A stretch of 64,000 bases of DNA from UBA7803 sp041395905 (GTDB lineage Bacteria > Pseudomonadota > Gammaproteobacteria > Pseudomonadales > Azotimanducaceae). The stretch is from assembly GCA_041395905.1 (NCBI GenBank), contig JAWKZP010000016.1, forward strand, positions 62,001 through 126,000, read 5' to 3'. Position numbers and translations under genes: made by a program. The stretch's first letter is position 1. Every line of letters starts with the position of its first letter. Positions 35,568 to 44,042 of this stretch are shown one piece after another. A model generated the notes under the pieces. The model was given only the letters and a program-made list of their open reading frames with translations. It was not told where the DNA came from and searched no databases.

Positions 35568-36068
35568 CTATTTCTGATCCACCGGGCGTTCGGTGCGCAC
35601 ACCAACGCCACGGGCAGTGATGACGAGCTCGCCGTGCTGATCGCGATACTCGGTGACGCTCTCGGAGAACACCAGCTTCCCGGCCCGCTTGCTTTCCTTC
35701 TCCCAGGTCTTGCCCGGTTTGGTGGTGCCCGTCAGCACGTCGCCAGGCTTGAGATGCCGGTGATACTCGAAGTGCTGCTCGGCATGCAGACCGCCGCCAC
35801 CGCCACCGCCGCCGCCGCCACCGCTCTCGCGCTTGATGCCGGTCGGCTCCTTGCCGGACCCGAACCAGGGCTCGCCGATCTTCGGCCGCAGGAAATAGTC
35901 GGGATCGAACTGGGCGCTCGCCTGCGCAAAGGTGGGCGGCGCGATGATGGTGCCGGGTTCGGTACCCTTGGCGTAATCCTCATCGTAGTAAATCGGGTTC
36001 GGGTCGCCGACGGAGCGAGCAAACATCATGATGTGGCTCGCCTCGACGGGAAACTTCTTCACTGCCAT
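35568..36068 (-). CDS. MaoC N-terminal-type dehydratase subunit with polyglycine loop
   Basis: A 166-residue hot-dog protein of the MaoC_dehydrat_N family. The ATG at 36068 follows GAGGGGAAG; the sequence MMFARSVGDPNPIYYDEDYA is family typical. The presumed catalytic residues of the active half are supplied by the partner gene just downstream. An unusual run of 11 consecutive glycines (about residues 83-93) lies in the loop before LHAEQHFEYHRHLKPGDVL. Together with its neighbour it probably forms a heteromeric enoyl-CoA hydratase for bulky acyl-CoA. Both genes sit in one minus-strand operon. Confidence 0.88.
   Translation of the reverse strand: MAVKKFPVEASHIMMFARSVGDPNPIYYDEDYAKGTEPGTIIAPPTFAQASAQFDPDYFLRPKIGEPWFGSGKEPTGIKRESGGGGGGGGGGGLHAEQHFEYHRHLKPGDVLTGTTKPGKTWEKESKRAGKLVFSESVTEYRDQHGELVITARGVGVRTERPVDQK
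35790..35822. repeat. Triplet repeat coding for 11 glycines
   Basis: Eleven successive GGC/GGT codons on the minus strand (GCC/ACC on the plus strand) within the MaoC N-type gene. The tract could be prone to slippage. Confidence 0.92.
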
Positions 36069-36211
36069 CTGTGTCTTCCCCTCTTGAATGAACAACGCAA
36101 AGGAAGCGCAGTATCGCGCACGCTCCAGGGCCGATCAAATGCGGCGCCGACGGCCGCGGGCAGGACGCTTCAGCCAAGAACAGGCAGCATCGAGCAGGGG
36201 TCGGGGCCGAC

Positions 36212-36988
36212 CTAGCGGCCCTTGAATTCAGGTGTGCGCTTGTCGAGAAACGCGCTGATGCCCTCGACCTTGTCCTCGGTCTGCACCAGCGCGCCCTGGG
36301 CGTACTTCTCGAACATCAGAGCGCCCGCCAGGCTCGCTTCCATGCCGAAGTGCACCATGGCTTTCATGGTCCGCGGCACGAACGGCGCGAAGCCGGCCAG
36401 GTGCTCGGCCATGCGCCGCACCTCGTCGAGCAGCTGATCCTGCGGCACGACCCGCGTCACCAGGCCGATCTGCAGCGCCAGCTCCGCGTCGATGGGTTCA
36501 CCCATGAGCAGCATGTGCATGCCCCAGCCGCGCCCGACGATGCGGGGCAACCGCGCCGTGGCGCCACCACCGGGGATGATGCCCAGCTTCCCTTCGGGCG
36601 TAGCGAAGCGGGCATTGGGGCTGGCCACGCGCAGATCACAACCGAGCGCCACTTCCAGACCGCCGCCCATGCAGACACCGTTGATGGCAGCGATGGTCGG
36701 CTTCGGCGTACGCTCGAGCTGATCAGCGAGCCCCTGCACGATGGGCTCCAGCGCCTTGCGGAAATCCCGGTGCAGCACTTCCGAGAGGTCGGAGCCGGAC
36801 GCGAAGGCGCGCTCGCCGGCACCCGTGATGGCGATCACCCGCACCGCGTCGTCGTCGGCCGCGCAGCGCACCGCCGTCTGCAGCTCGTCCAGCGTCGCCA
36901 GCGAGATGGCGTTGTACTTGTCGGCCCGATTGATGGTGATCAGGGCCATGGGACCCTGCACCTCGTAGAGAATGTTCTCGTAGCTCAT
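36212..36988 (-). CDS. Enoyl-CoA hydratase/isomerase family protein
   Basis: A 258-residue crotonase-family protein, full length. AFASGSDLSEV (about residues 61-71) forms the first oxyanion-hole segment. AINGVCMGGGLEVALGCDLRVASP (about 103-126) and GKLGIIPGGGATARLPRIVGR (about 132-152) match catalytically competent enoyl-CoA hydratases, though the first catalytic Glu is not clear by eye. Its ATG overlaps the end of the AsmA-like gene. It likely hydrates a 2-enoyl-CoA in the cytosol, in line with the nearby MaoC pair. Confidence 0.9.
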   Translation of the reverse strand: MSYENILYEVQGPMALITINRADKYNAISLATLDELQTAVRCAADDDAVRVIAITGAGERAFASGSDLSEVLHRDFRKALEPIVQGLADQLERTPKPTIAAINGVCMGGGLEVALGCDLRVASPNARFATPEGKLGIIPGGGATARLPRIVGRGWGMHMLLMGEPIDAELALQIGLVTRVVPQDQLLDEVRRMAEHLAGFAPFVPRTMKAMVHFGMEASLAGALMFEKYAQGALVQTEDKVEGISAFLDKRTPEFKGR

Positions 36989-37740
36989 TGATCGGATCCG
37001 CGCAGCTTGTCGGTGAGGCCCTTCAGGCCGCTGCCCAGCGCATCCTGCACCTTGTCCTTGATCTGCTTTTCCGCCTGCTGCTGCATGCCTTCGATATCGA
37101 GCCCCTGGTTGACCAGCTCGCGGGTCACCGAACGCGTGATGGGTTCCAGCACCTGACGGGTGGCTTCGGCAACCGTGACACCGTTGGTCTTGCGGCCGAT
37201 GCCGGAAAGCAGCACGTCGGGAATCGTGAGCGTCTTCTCGCCCAGCAGGTCCGAGTCCACCGACACGCGTGCGTTGGTGAAGCGCAGTCGGTCGATGATG
37301 AGCTTCACGCCGGACGCCTGGGAGCTGCTCTGCTCCGCGCCGCCTCGACCGACCCCGAGATTGTCCATGAGCTGCTGCAGATTGGTTTCCTTTCCGCGCA
37401 CCACGGCCGCCACCTCAGCACCGTCGATGACCACTTCCTTGAGCACGACCAGATCGGTCGACAGATTCTGGGTATCGAGCACAACCTTGATCTGGCCGAG
37501 CTTGAACGCGCTGCCGCCCGGGAAGCCGCTCGGATTGGCCACATCGAGGCCGCGGATCTCGCCAGAGCCCTCGGTGAGCGACAGGTTCACCTGATCGACG
37601 CCGACGCGCGTATCCAGCGCCTGCGAGCCGTAGGTCTCGATGCCACGCTTGATCAGGTCGCCTGAGCTCATAAACAGATACACGCCCACCGCTACCGCGA
37701 CGAGCAGCACGATGCCGATGATCCAGCCGATCACTTTCAT
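36985..37740 (-). CDS. AsmA-like envelope protein
   Basis: A 251-residue protein with an N-terminal membrane anchor (MKVIGWIIGIVLLVAVAVGVYLFM) and a periplasmic part with repeated short beta strands, as in AsmA/DUF748-like proteins: VDQVNLSLTEGSGEIRGLDVANPSGF, LKEVVIDGAEV and LIIDRLRFTNARV. AsmA-like proteins are linked to lipid transport or outer-membrane assembly. It is shorter than full AsmA and may be a single-module relative. The ATG at 37740 is preferred; the extension to 37785 lacks similarity. It sits between the DUF2959 and enoyl-CoA hydratase genes. Confidence 0.82.
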   Translation of the reverse strand: MKVIGWIIGIVLLVAVAVGVYLFMSSGDLIKRGIETYGSQALDTRVGVDQVNLSLTEGSGEIRGLDVANPSGFPGGSAFKLGQIKVVLDTQNLSTDLVVLKEVVIDGAEVAAVVRGKETNLQQLMDNLGVGRGGAEQSSSQASGVKLIIDRLRFTNARVSVDSDLLGEKTLTIPDVLLSGIGRKTNGVTVAEATRQVLEPITRSVTRELVNQGLDIEGMQQQAEKQIKDKVQDALGSGLKGLTDKLRGSDQ

Positions 37741-37753
37741 GAGAATTCTCCGT

Positions 37754-38452
37754 TCACTCCATGTCGGCGACGAAGGCCTTCGCACGATCGATGGAAATCT
37801 CCATCTCGCGGATCAGCGCGGCGACGTCCGACTCGATGCCCGACAGTTCGCTCTTCAGCGAGGCGATGGCCTGGGCGTTGAGGTTGTGCTTGAGGTAGAG
37901 CACGTAGTCACGGAAGGTTTTCAGCACCGGCTCCATACGGCTCTCGGCCCGGCGCATGGCCTTGATCAGCTCGCCATACTGCCGCTCTGAGGCCTGCAGC
38001 TGCCGGGTGCTCGCCGAGCGCAGGCCGCGATCGCTGATCTGCCCGATCTCCTCGCGCCACTCGTCGAACAATGCCTCGGAAACCGATTCCACGGCGTCGA
38101 TGCGGTCGGTCACTTCCTGGGCTTTGTCCTCCGCGTCTTCGAATGCGTCCGACAGCGACTCGTAGGTGGACTTCAGCTTTGACGGCGGCACGTCGACCAC
38201 GCTCGAGAACTGCTCGAGCGCATCCTTGAATTCCTGCTTGGCATCCTCCTGAGCCTCCATGGCGTTCTCGACCCGATCCACGAGAATGTCGCGCTTGTGC
38301 ACGCCCACCTTCTCCATGGCGCCGTAGTACGCGCTCTCACAGCCGGCGAGGAGCAGCCCCATCAGCAGCATCGAGCCGGGAATCAGGGCACGGGGGCTCC
38401 GACGCGCGCCAGCACGTTGCACAAAACCCCGCTGCACAGCACAAAGTCGCAT
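37754..38452 (-). CDS. DUF2959 lipoprotein
   Basis: A 232-residue protein of the DUF2959 family. A signal with lipobox LLLAGC (about residues 33-38) is followed by ESAYYGAMEKVGVHKRDILVDRVENA, the family hallmark, and then long predicted helices that could form a coiled coil (SLSDAFEDAEDKAQEVTDRIDAVES). It should be a lipid-anchored, helical envelope protein of unknown function. The start at 38452 has GGAG 6 bases upstream. The longer reading frame from 38719 is unlikely because it overlaps the divergent channel promoter and gene. Confidence 0.85.
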   Translation of the reverse strand: MRLCAVQRGFVQRAGARRSPRALIPGSMLLMGLLLAGCESAYYGAMEKVGVHKRDILVDRVENAMEAQEDAKQEFKDALEQFSSVVDVPPSKLKSTYESLSDAFEDAEDKAQEVTDRIDAVESVSEALFDEWREEIGQISDRGLRSASTRQLQASERQYGELIKAMRRAESRMEPVLKTFRDYVLYLKHNLNAQAIASLKSELSGIESDVAALIREMEISIDRAKAFVADME

Positions 38453-38517
38453 GCGCGCTCTCCATCGCAACGGCCGCCGGCGTCGATGACAGCATCGTCG
38501 CCCAGAGGCCACAAAAC

Positions 38518-38546
38518 TTAAGAACCAGGGCGGATTAGCGTAGGAT
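38518..38546 (+). promoter_or_regulatory. Possible sigma-70 promoter for mscS-like gene
   Basis: TTAAGA (38518-38523) and TAGGAT (38541-38546) are separated by 17 bases and lie 105 bases before the channel start. Both boxes match the consensus at about four of six positions. Confidence 0.4.
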
Positions 38547-38651
38547 ACCGGGCCACTCTTGTACAGGCAGGTGCTGCGCGCCGTCGCGCCCGTGCACGAT
38601 CTCAGCAACAACAGTGAAAAACCGCTGACAGGGAGCAAATCGGAGTCACAC

Positions 38652-39512
38652 ATGGAAGACACAACCAACCAGATCGCGGAGATGATCGATCCGAACCAGA
38701 TGTCCGGATACATGGACAAGGCGGTCGAACTCGCAATGACCTACGGGCCCAAGCTGATCCTGGCGATCGTCGTCCTGATCGTCGGTCTCTGGATCATCAA
38801 CCGCTTCGTCGCCGTCATCCGCAAGGGCATGGAAGCGAGCAAGACCGAGCCGACATTGTCCAGGTTCCTCTGCAACCTGGCCTCGATGGGACTGAAGGCA
38901 CTGCTGCTGATCAGCGTCGCGTCGATGATCGGAATCGAGACCACCTCGTTCATCGCCGTTCTGGGCGCCGCCGGCCTGGCCATCGGCCTGGCCCTGCAGG
39001 GCAGCCTGGCCAACTTCGCCGGCGGGGTGCTGGTGCTCATCTTCCGCCCGTTCAAGGTCGGCGACTTCATCGACGCAGGCGGCGTTTCGGGAACCGTGTT
39101 CGAGATCCAGATCTTCAACACCATCATCAAGACGCCGGACAACAAGCGCATCATCGTGCCCAACGGCACGATCTCCAACGGCGTGATCACCAACTTCTCC
39201 GCCGAATCGACGCGACGCGTCGATTTCGTATTCGGCATCGGCTACGGCGACGACATCGCCAAAGCCAAGGCCATCATCACGCGCCTGGTAGAGGCTGACG
39301 AGCGCACGCTGAAGGATCCGGCACCACTGGTGGTGGTGAGCAATCTGGGCGAGAGCTCGGTGGACATCACCACACGCGTCTGGGTGAACGCCGCCGACTA
39401 CTGGGGCCTGTTCTTCGATCTCACCGAGAAGGTGAAGGTGACGTTCGATGCGGAAGGAATCAGCATTCCGTTCCCGCAGCGCGACGTTCACCTGTACCAG
39501 CAAAGCGCCTGA
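38652..39512 (+). CDS. Small-conductance mechanosensitive channel (MscS family)
   Basis: A 286-residue MscS-type channel, the usual length. Three hydrophobic helices precede the pore-lining TM3 motif GAAGLAIGLALQGSLANFAGG (split about residues 110-130), then the beta domain with PFKVGDFIDAGGVSGTVFEI, and a C-terminal alpha/beta domain ending PFPQRDVHLYQQ. It opens on membrane tension to protect from osmotic downshock. The ATG at 38652 follows CGGAG; the longer reading frame from 38559 has no similarity. It is transcribed alone and followed by a stem-loop. Confidence 0.95.
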   Translation: MEDTTNQIAEMIDPNQMSGYMDKAVELAMTYGPKLILAIVVLIVGLWIINRFVAVIRKGMEASKTEPTLSRFLCNLASMGLKALLLISVASMIGIETTSFIAVLGAAGLAIGLALQGSLANFAGGVLVLIFRPFKVGDFIDAGGVSGTVFEIQIFNTIIKTPDNKRIIVPNGTISNGVITNFSAESTRRVDFVFGIGYGDDIAKAKAIITRLVEADERTLKDPAPLVVVSNLGESSVDITTRVWVNAADYWGLFFDLTEKVKVTFDAEGISIPFPQRDVHLYQQSA

Positions 39513-39523
39513 GCTGGCACCGA

Positions 39524-39548
39524 CCGACCGTCCCTGCGGGGCGGTCGG
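39524..39548 (+). terminator. Stem-loop after MscS-like gene
   Basis: CCGACCG at 39524-39530 pairs with CGGTCGG at 39542-39548; with one T-G wobble and a CCC/GGG extension the stem is about 11 bp. No T-run. Confidence 0.55.
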
Positions 39549-39589
39549 CATCTGCAAGCCGGCCGGCAGAAAAGGGGTTTCACACGGAC

Positions 39590-39626
39590 AAAAAAAAGCC
39601 GCCGATCTGGAGAGGAAATCGGCGGC
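39590..39626 (-). terminator. Rho-independent terminator (minus strand)
   Basis: On the minus strand GCCGCCGAT pairs with ATCGGCGGC, followed by eight T residues (A-run at 39590-39597 on the plus strand). It lies about 200 bases downstream of the histidine kinase stop and would end the regulator-kinase transcript. Confidence 0.85.
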
Positions 39627-39822
39627 GCAATGGACCTTTAGATCAAGGTCTCAAGGGGATAGAGATCAGGTGTCTCGAGTCCGGCTCCGTCTTCTGAGCC
39701 GCCAACCCGCTACCAACCTGATGCTCACTATGCCTGGCAGCTGTTTCCAGAGAATTTCCCGGACGCCCCGGTTTGTGACATTTTGTTTCCCGGAGTAACG
39801 CCGCCCGCGGCAGCGCGCCCGA

Positions 39823-41145
39823 TCAGACCCGGACCACCACGTCGGTACCGCCGTCGGGACCGTCTTCGATGGCGACCCGCCAGCCCTGCGCCTGACAGAG
39901 CTGCTGCACGATGGCGAGCCCCAGGCCGCTGCCGCCAGTGGTCACGCTGCGCGAGGCGTCCAGGCGGAAGAACGGCTGGAACACCGCAGCCCGCGATTCC
40001 GGCGGGATACCGGGCCCGGAATCGATGACGTGAATTTCCCGACCCAGCAGCCGGACGCGTACCGCATCCCCGTGCTGCAGCGCGTTGGTCACCAGATTCA
40101 CGATCACGCGCTGCAGGGCGCCGGGCGCAAGCTGCAGACGCAGACCATCGGCGCCTTCTGACGAAAACGGGATGGGCTGCTCGAATCCGGTCAGCACATC
40201 TTCGACGAACGGTTTGAGCTCCACTTCCTGAGAGGCTTCGCCGGTACCGCGGGCGAAACGCAGCGCGTCGGTGACCAGCTGATCCATGACTTCCAGATTG
40301 CGCTCGAAGCGCTCGATCAGCCGGGGATCGACGTCGTCCGGCAGCAGTTCCAGAGCGAGGCGCATGCGCGTCAGCGGTGTTCGCAGATCGTGCGAAATGC
40401 CCGCGAGCAGGGTCGTGCGGTTGGACAACAGCGCGGAGATCTCCCGCGCCATGGTATTGAAGTTGCGCGCCAGCACCACGAGCTCGCGCGGCCCCTGTTC
40501 CGGCAACGGTTCGAAATTCTCGCCGCCACGAAAGGTCTCCGCGCGCTGCCCCGCCTGCACCAGAGGCCGGGTGATGCGCTGCACGATGAGCAGCGACGTC
40601 GCGAACACCACGCCGGCCCCGAGCGCAACGATGATGATGCCCACGTACAGGGGCTGAATATCGCGACGCTGCGACGAGAAGCCGATCTGCAGATCGAATC
40701 CGCCCATGGGCACGTCCACCCAGAGCAGATCTTCGCCCTGCAGAAGGGTGACAGCGGTGCCGAGGCGCCCGCTCAATCGGTCCTGGAGCAACGAGAGGTA
40801 CGGCTGGCCGAGATCCGCCGGCGGCAGCTCGGCACGATCCGCCGAAATGATCAGATCGTGGCTCTGCGCCAGCTCGAGCTCGAAATAGGGGCGGGCCTGC
40901 GGTGGCAGCTCGACCCAGGTCTGTGCCGACAGCACCAGCAGCGCCGCCTCGTCGTCGGCAGAGCGCTCGGCGATGGGTCGGATCACGAACTGATTGAGCG
41001 CCACCACCGCGATGATCACGATGGCAAAGGCGCTGACTGCCAGAATCAGGTTGGTCCTGACCAGCAGCGACATCGGTCGCGGGGCCCGGTCCTCAACCAC
41101 CGGGCCGGCGCCTGCCGAGCTGGCCGGCCGGCCGGCTTCAGCCAC
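39823..41145 (-). CDS. envZ: EnvZ-like sensor histidine kinase
   Basis: A 440-residue inner-membrane kinase. It has two membrane helices (about residues 31-50 and 167-187), a periplasmic loop of about 115 residues, a HAMP linker (about 188-240), the H box AGISHDLRTPLTRMRL with H252, and N, G1 and G2 boxes (NLVTNALQHG, DSGPGIP, GGSGLGLAI). It phosphorylates the regulator encoded just upstream, whose stop it overlaps by 8 bases. The pair matches OmpR/EnvZ in order and style; the signal is probably osmotic or envelope related. Confidence 0.92.
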   Translation of the reverse strand: MAEAGRPASSAGAGPVVEDRAPRPMSLLVRTNLILAVSAFAIVIIAVVALNQFVIRPIAERSADDEAALLVLSAQTWVELPPQARPYFELELAQSHDLIISADRAELPPADLGQPYLSLLQDRLSGRLGTAVTLLQGEDLLWVDVPMGGFDLQIGFSSQRRDIQPLYVGIIIVALGAGVVFATSLLIVQRITRPLVQAGQRAETFRGGENFEPLPEQGPRELVVLARNFNTMAREISALLSNRTTLLAGISHDLRTPLTRMRLALELLPDDVDPRLIERFERNLEVMDQLVTDALRFARGTGEASQEVELKPFVEDVLTGFEQPIPFSSEGADGLRLQLAPGALQRVIVNLVTNALQHGDAVRVRLLGREIHVIDSGPGIPPESRAAVFQPFFRLDASRSVTTGGSGLGLAIVQQLCQAQGWRVAIEDGPDGGTDVVVRV

Positions 41146-41851
41146 TACCGTCTGGGCAGAACATGTAGCCCTTGCCCCAGATGGTCTTGATGTAAACCGG
41201 TTTCGAAGGATCCGGCTCGATCTTGCTGCGCAGCCGGGTGACCCGCACGTCGATGCTGCGGTCGAAAGGCGAGCGCTCGGCGCCAGTGAGCAGATCGAGA
41301 ATCCGGTCGCGATGCAGCACCTTGTTGGGATGCTCGGCCAGAATGGCGAGCAGATCGAACTCTCCCGACGTCAGCGGCACCTGGATGCCTTCGCGGCTCA
41401 GCTGGTGGGACGCCAGATCCAGCACGTACGGCCCGAAACGGACGCTCTGCCCGGAGACCGCGACGCCCTCCTCTGCGCGCCGCACACGCCTCAGCACGGC
41501 ACGCACGCGAGCCAGCAGCTCGCGCGGATTGAACGGCTTGGCCACATAGTCGTCGGCGCCTACCTCGAGCCCTACGATGCGGTCGACGTCGTCCCCCTGA
41601 GCGGAGACGATGATGATGGGAATGTCGGTCTCGCTCTTCAGCCGTCGGGCGAGGGTCAGTCCATCTTCGCCGGGCAGCATGAGATCAAGCACGATGAGAT
41701 CGACGGCATGATCCGCCAGATAGGCCACCATGGATTCGCCGCTGTCCACGCAGGTGACCAGAAACCCCTGCTTCGACAGGTACTCCTCAATCAGCTCGCG
41801 GATTTCCGGGTCGTCATCGACGACCAGCAACCTGGCAGTTTCCGGCGTCAC
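41138..41851 (-). CDS. ompR: OmpR-like response regulator
   Basis: A 237-residue regulator with an N-terminal receiver domain: acidic cluster VDDD (residues 11-14), phospho-acceptor D56 in IVLDLMLPGEDG, and conserved Lys in YVAKPFNPREL. The C-terminal winged-helix DNA-binding domain (about 135-235) shows LTSGEFDLLAILAEHPNKVLHR (split) and the RVTRLRSKIEPDP, IWGKGYMF endings characteristic of OmpR. It activates or represses envelope genes on phosphorylation by the kinase downstream. Targets cannot be read here. Confidence 0.94.
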   Translation of the reverse strand: MTPETARLLVVDDDPEIRELIEEYLSKQGFLVTCVDSGESMVAYLADHAVDLIVLDLMLPGEDGLTLARRLKSETDIPIIIVSAQGDDVDRIVGLEVGADDYVAKPFNPRELLARVRAVLRRVRRAEEGVAVSGQSVRFGPYVLDLASHQLSREGIQVPLTSGEFDLLAILAEHPNKVLHRDRILDLLTGAERSPFDRSIDVRVTRLRSKIEPDPSKPVYIKTIWGKGYMFCPDGSG

Positions 41852-41879
41852 CGTTGACGGCTCCTCGGGCCCCTGACCC

Positions 41880-42350
41880 TCAGGGGGCGTCGGTGGCAGC
41901 TGTGCGGGTCGGCAACGCCCCTTCGGACAGCGGAACGGGAATCTCCACCAGCGTACGCGGTGCCGCGCGAACCTGAAGACGCCGCTCGAATCCCGTGCCG
42001 AAGCTCTGCCGGGCGGCAGCCTGGGCGGCCTCGGATTCCGGCACGGGCCGGACCCGCACCACCTGGGTCTGAATGTGGATCACCCGGCCGTCGTTCTGAT
42101 TGACCAGGCGTCCGTAGCGGCGCTCCGTGGTGATTCTCAGGACACCGCGCGGGCTCTTGTTACGCGCCATGCGGGTTTTCATCTCGGTGAGGAGCGCGCG
42201 GCGCTCGTGCACGTCCAGGGCATCCCACTGTGCCGCGAGCTCGGTGAGCTGCTGATCGCTGTGACCGGCATAGGGCAGCTCGCCCGCGCGCGGCGCGTCC
42301 GCGTCGGCAGCTACCGCTGCTCCCGGAAGGGCAATGGCGAGCACGAGCAT
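41880..42350 (-). CDS. Exported DUF3106-like protein (start possibly frameshifted)
   Basis: A 156-residue protein beginning MLVLAIALPGAAVAADA, a signal peptide lacking its usual basic n-region. The segment WDALDVHERRALLTEMKTRMARNKSP resembles DUF3106-type proteins, and the C-terminal half is Ala/Arg-rich. If one G is removed from the GGGG at 42375-42378, an upstream ATG at 42402 gives MLRLIRSAGKAIKSAV joined to the core, a complete signal peptide. So the true start may be upstream with a one-base sequence error. It lies 28 bases upstream of ompR on the same strand. Function unknown. Confidence 0.7.
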   Translation of the reverse strand: MLVLAIALPGAAVAADADAPRAGELPYAGHSDQQLTELAAQWDALDVHERRALLTEMKTRMARNKSPRGVLRITTERRYGRLVNQNDGRVIHIQTQVVRVRPVPESEAAQAAARQSFGTGFERRLQVRAAPRTLVEIPVPLSEGALPTRTAATDAP

Positions 42351-42564
42351 TAAAACAGCTGACTTGATGGCTTTCCCCGGCAGAACGAATCAGGCGCAGC
42401 ATATTCTCATCCCCGGCTGTTGCAAGGCCATTTCCGTAGGGTTTCAAAATGTAACTGCGTCCGCCGGGCGGGGTGCGGGCGGGCTGGACAGGCGGAGAAG
42501 CGGGGCCCTTCAGGGAACAACCCGGCGGACGGCGCCCGCCGGGTCATTCGCTGCTGCTGCCGGA

Positions 42565-43749
<1,185 letters not shown>

Positions 43750-43950
43750 GATTTCCCCCAGTTACCATATTGCTGCCGGATATCGGCAGGGTTGTGATCA
43801 GTCGGATCACAAGAGACCACAGGTCCTCTCCCAGAGATCCGCCGGAGGCCGAATGGTACCCGTTGCGGGGCAATGGATCTAGCGGAGCGGAAGGTCCGGC
43901 GCGCGAGCTCGGCGCGTTCCGATGCACTCGAGGCGGCCTGCATCGGGCCG

Positions 43951-43994
43951 AAAAAGACAGGGCGCGACCCTGGCCGATCCAGGTGCCGCGCCCC
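43951..43994 (-). terminator. Rho-independent terminator (minus strand)
   Basis: On the minus strand GGGGCGCG..CCTGG pairs with CCAGG..CGCGCC(CT) around ATCGG, followed by TGTCTTTTT. It lies 49 bases past the stop of the TonB receptor gene and would end that transcript. Confidence 0.75.
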
Positions 43995-44042
43995 GGGGCA
44001 AAACGCTCGGCCCGCAGCGGCCGGCGCCGGGCCTTCAGGCCC

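Larger units (their letters stand above)
39513..39822. other. Non-coding 310 bases between convergent genes
   Basis: The stretch between the MscS-like gene and the convergent histidine kinase gene holds two hairpins listed separately. No gene was found; short frames here are not supported. AT content rises near 39720-39800 (CATTTTGTTTCCCGG). Confidence 0.75.
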
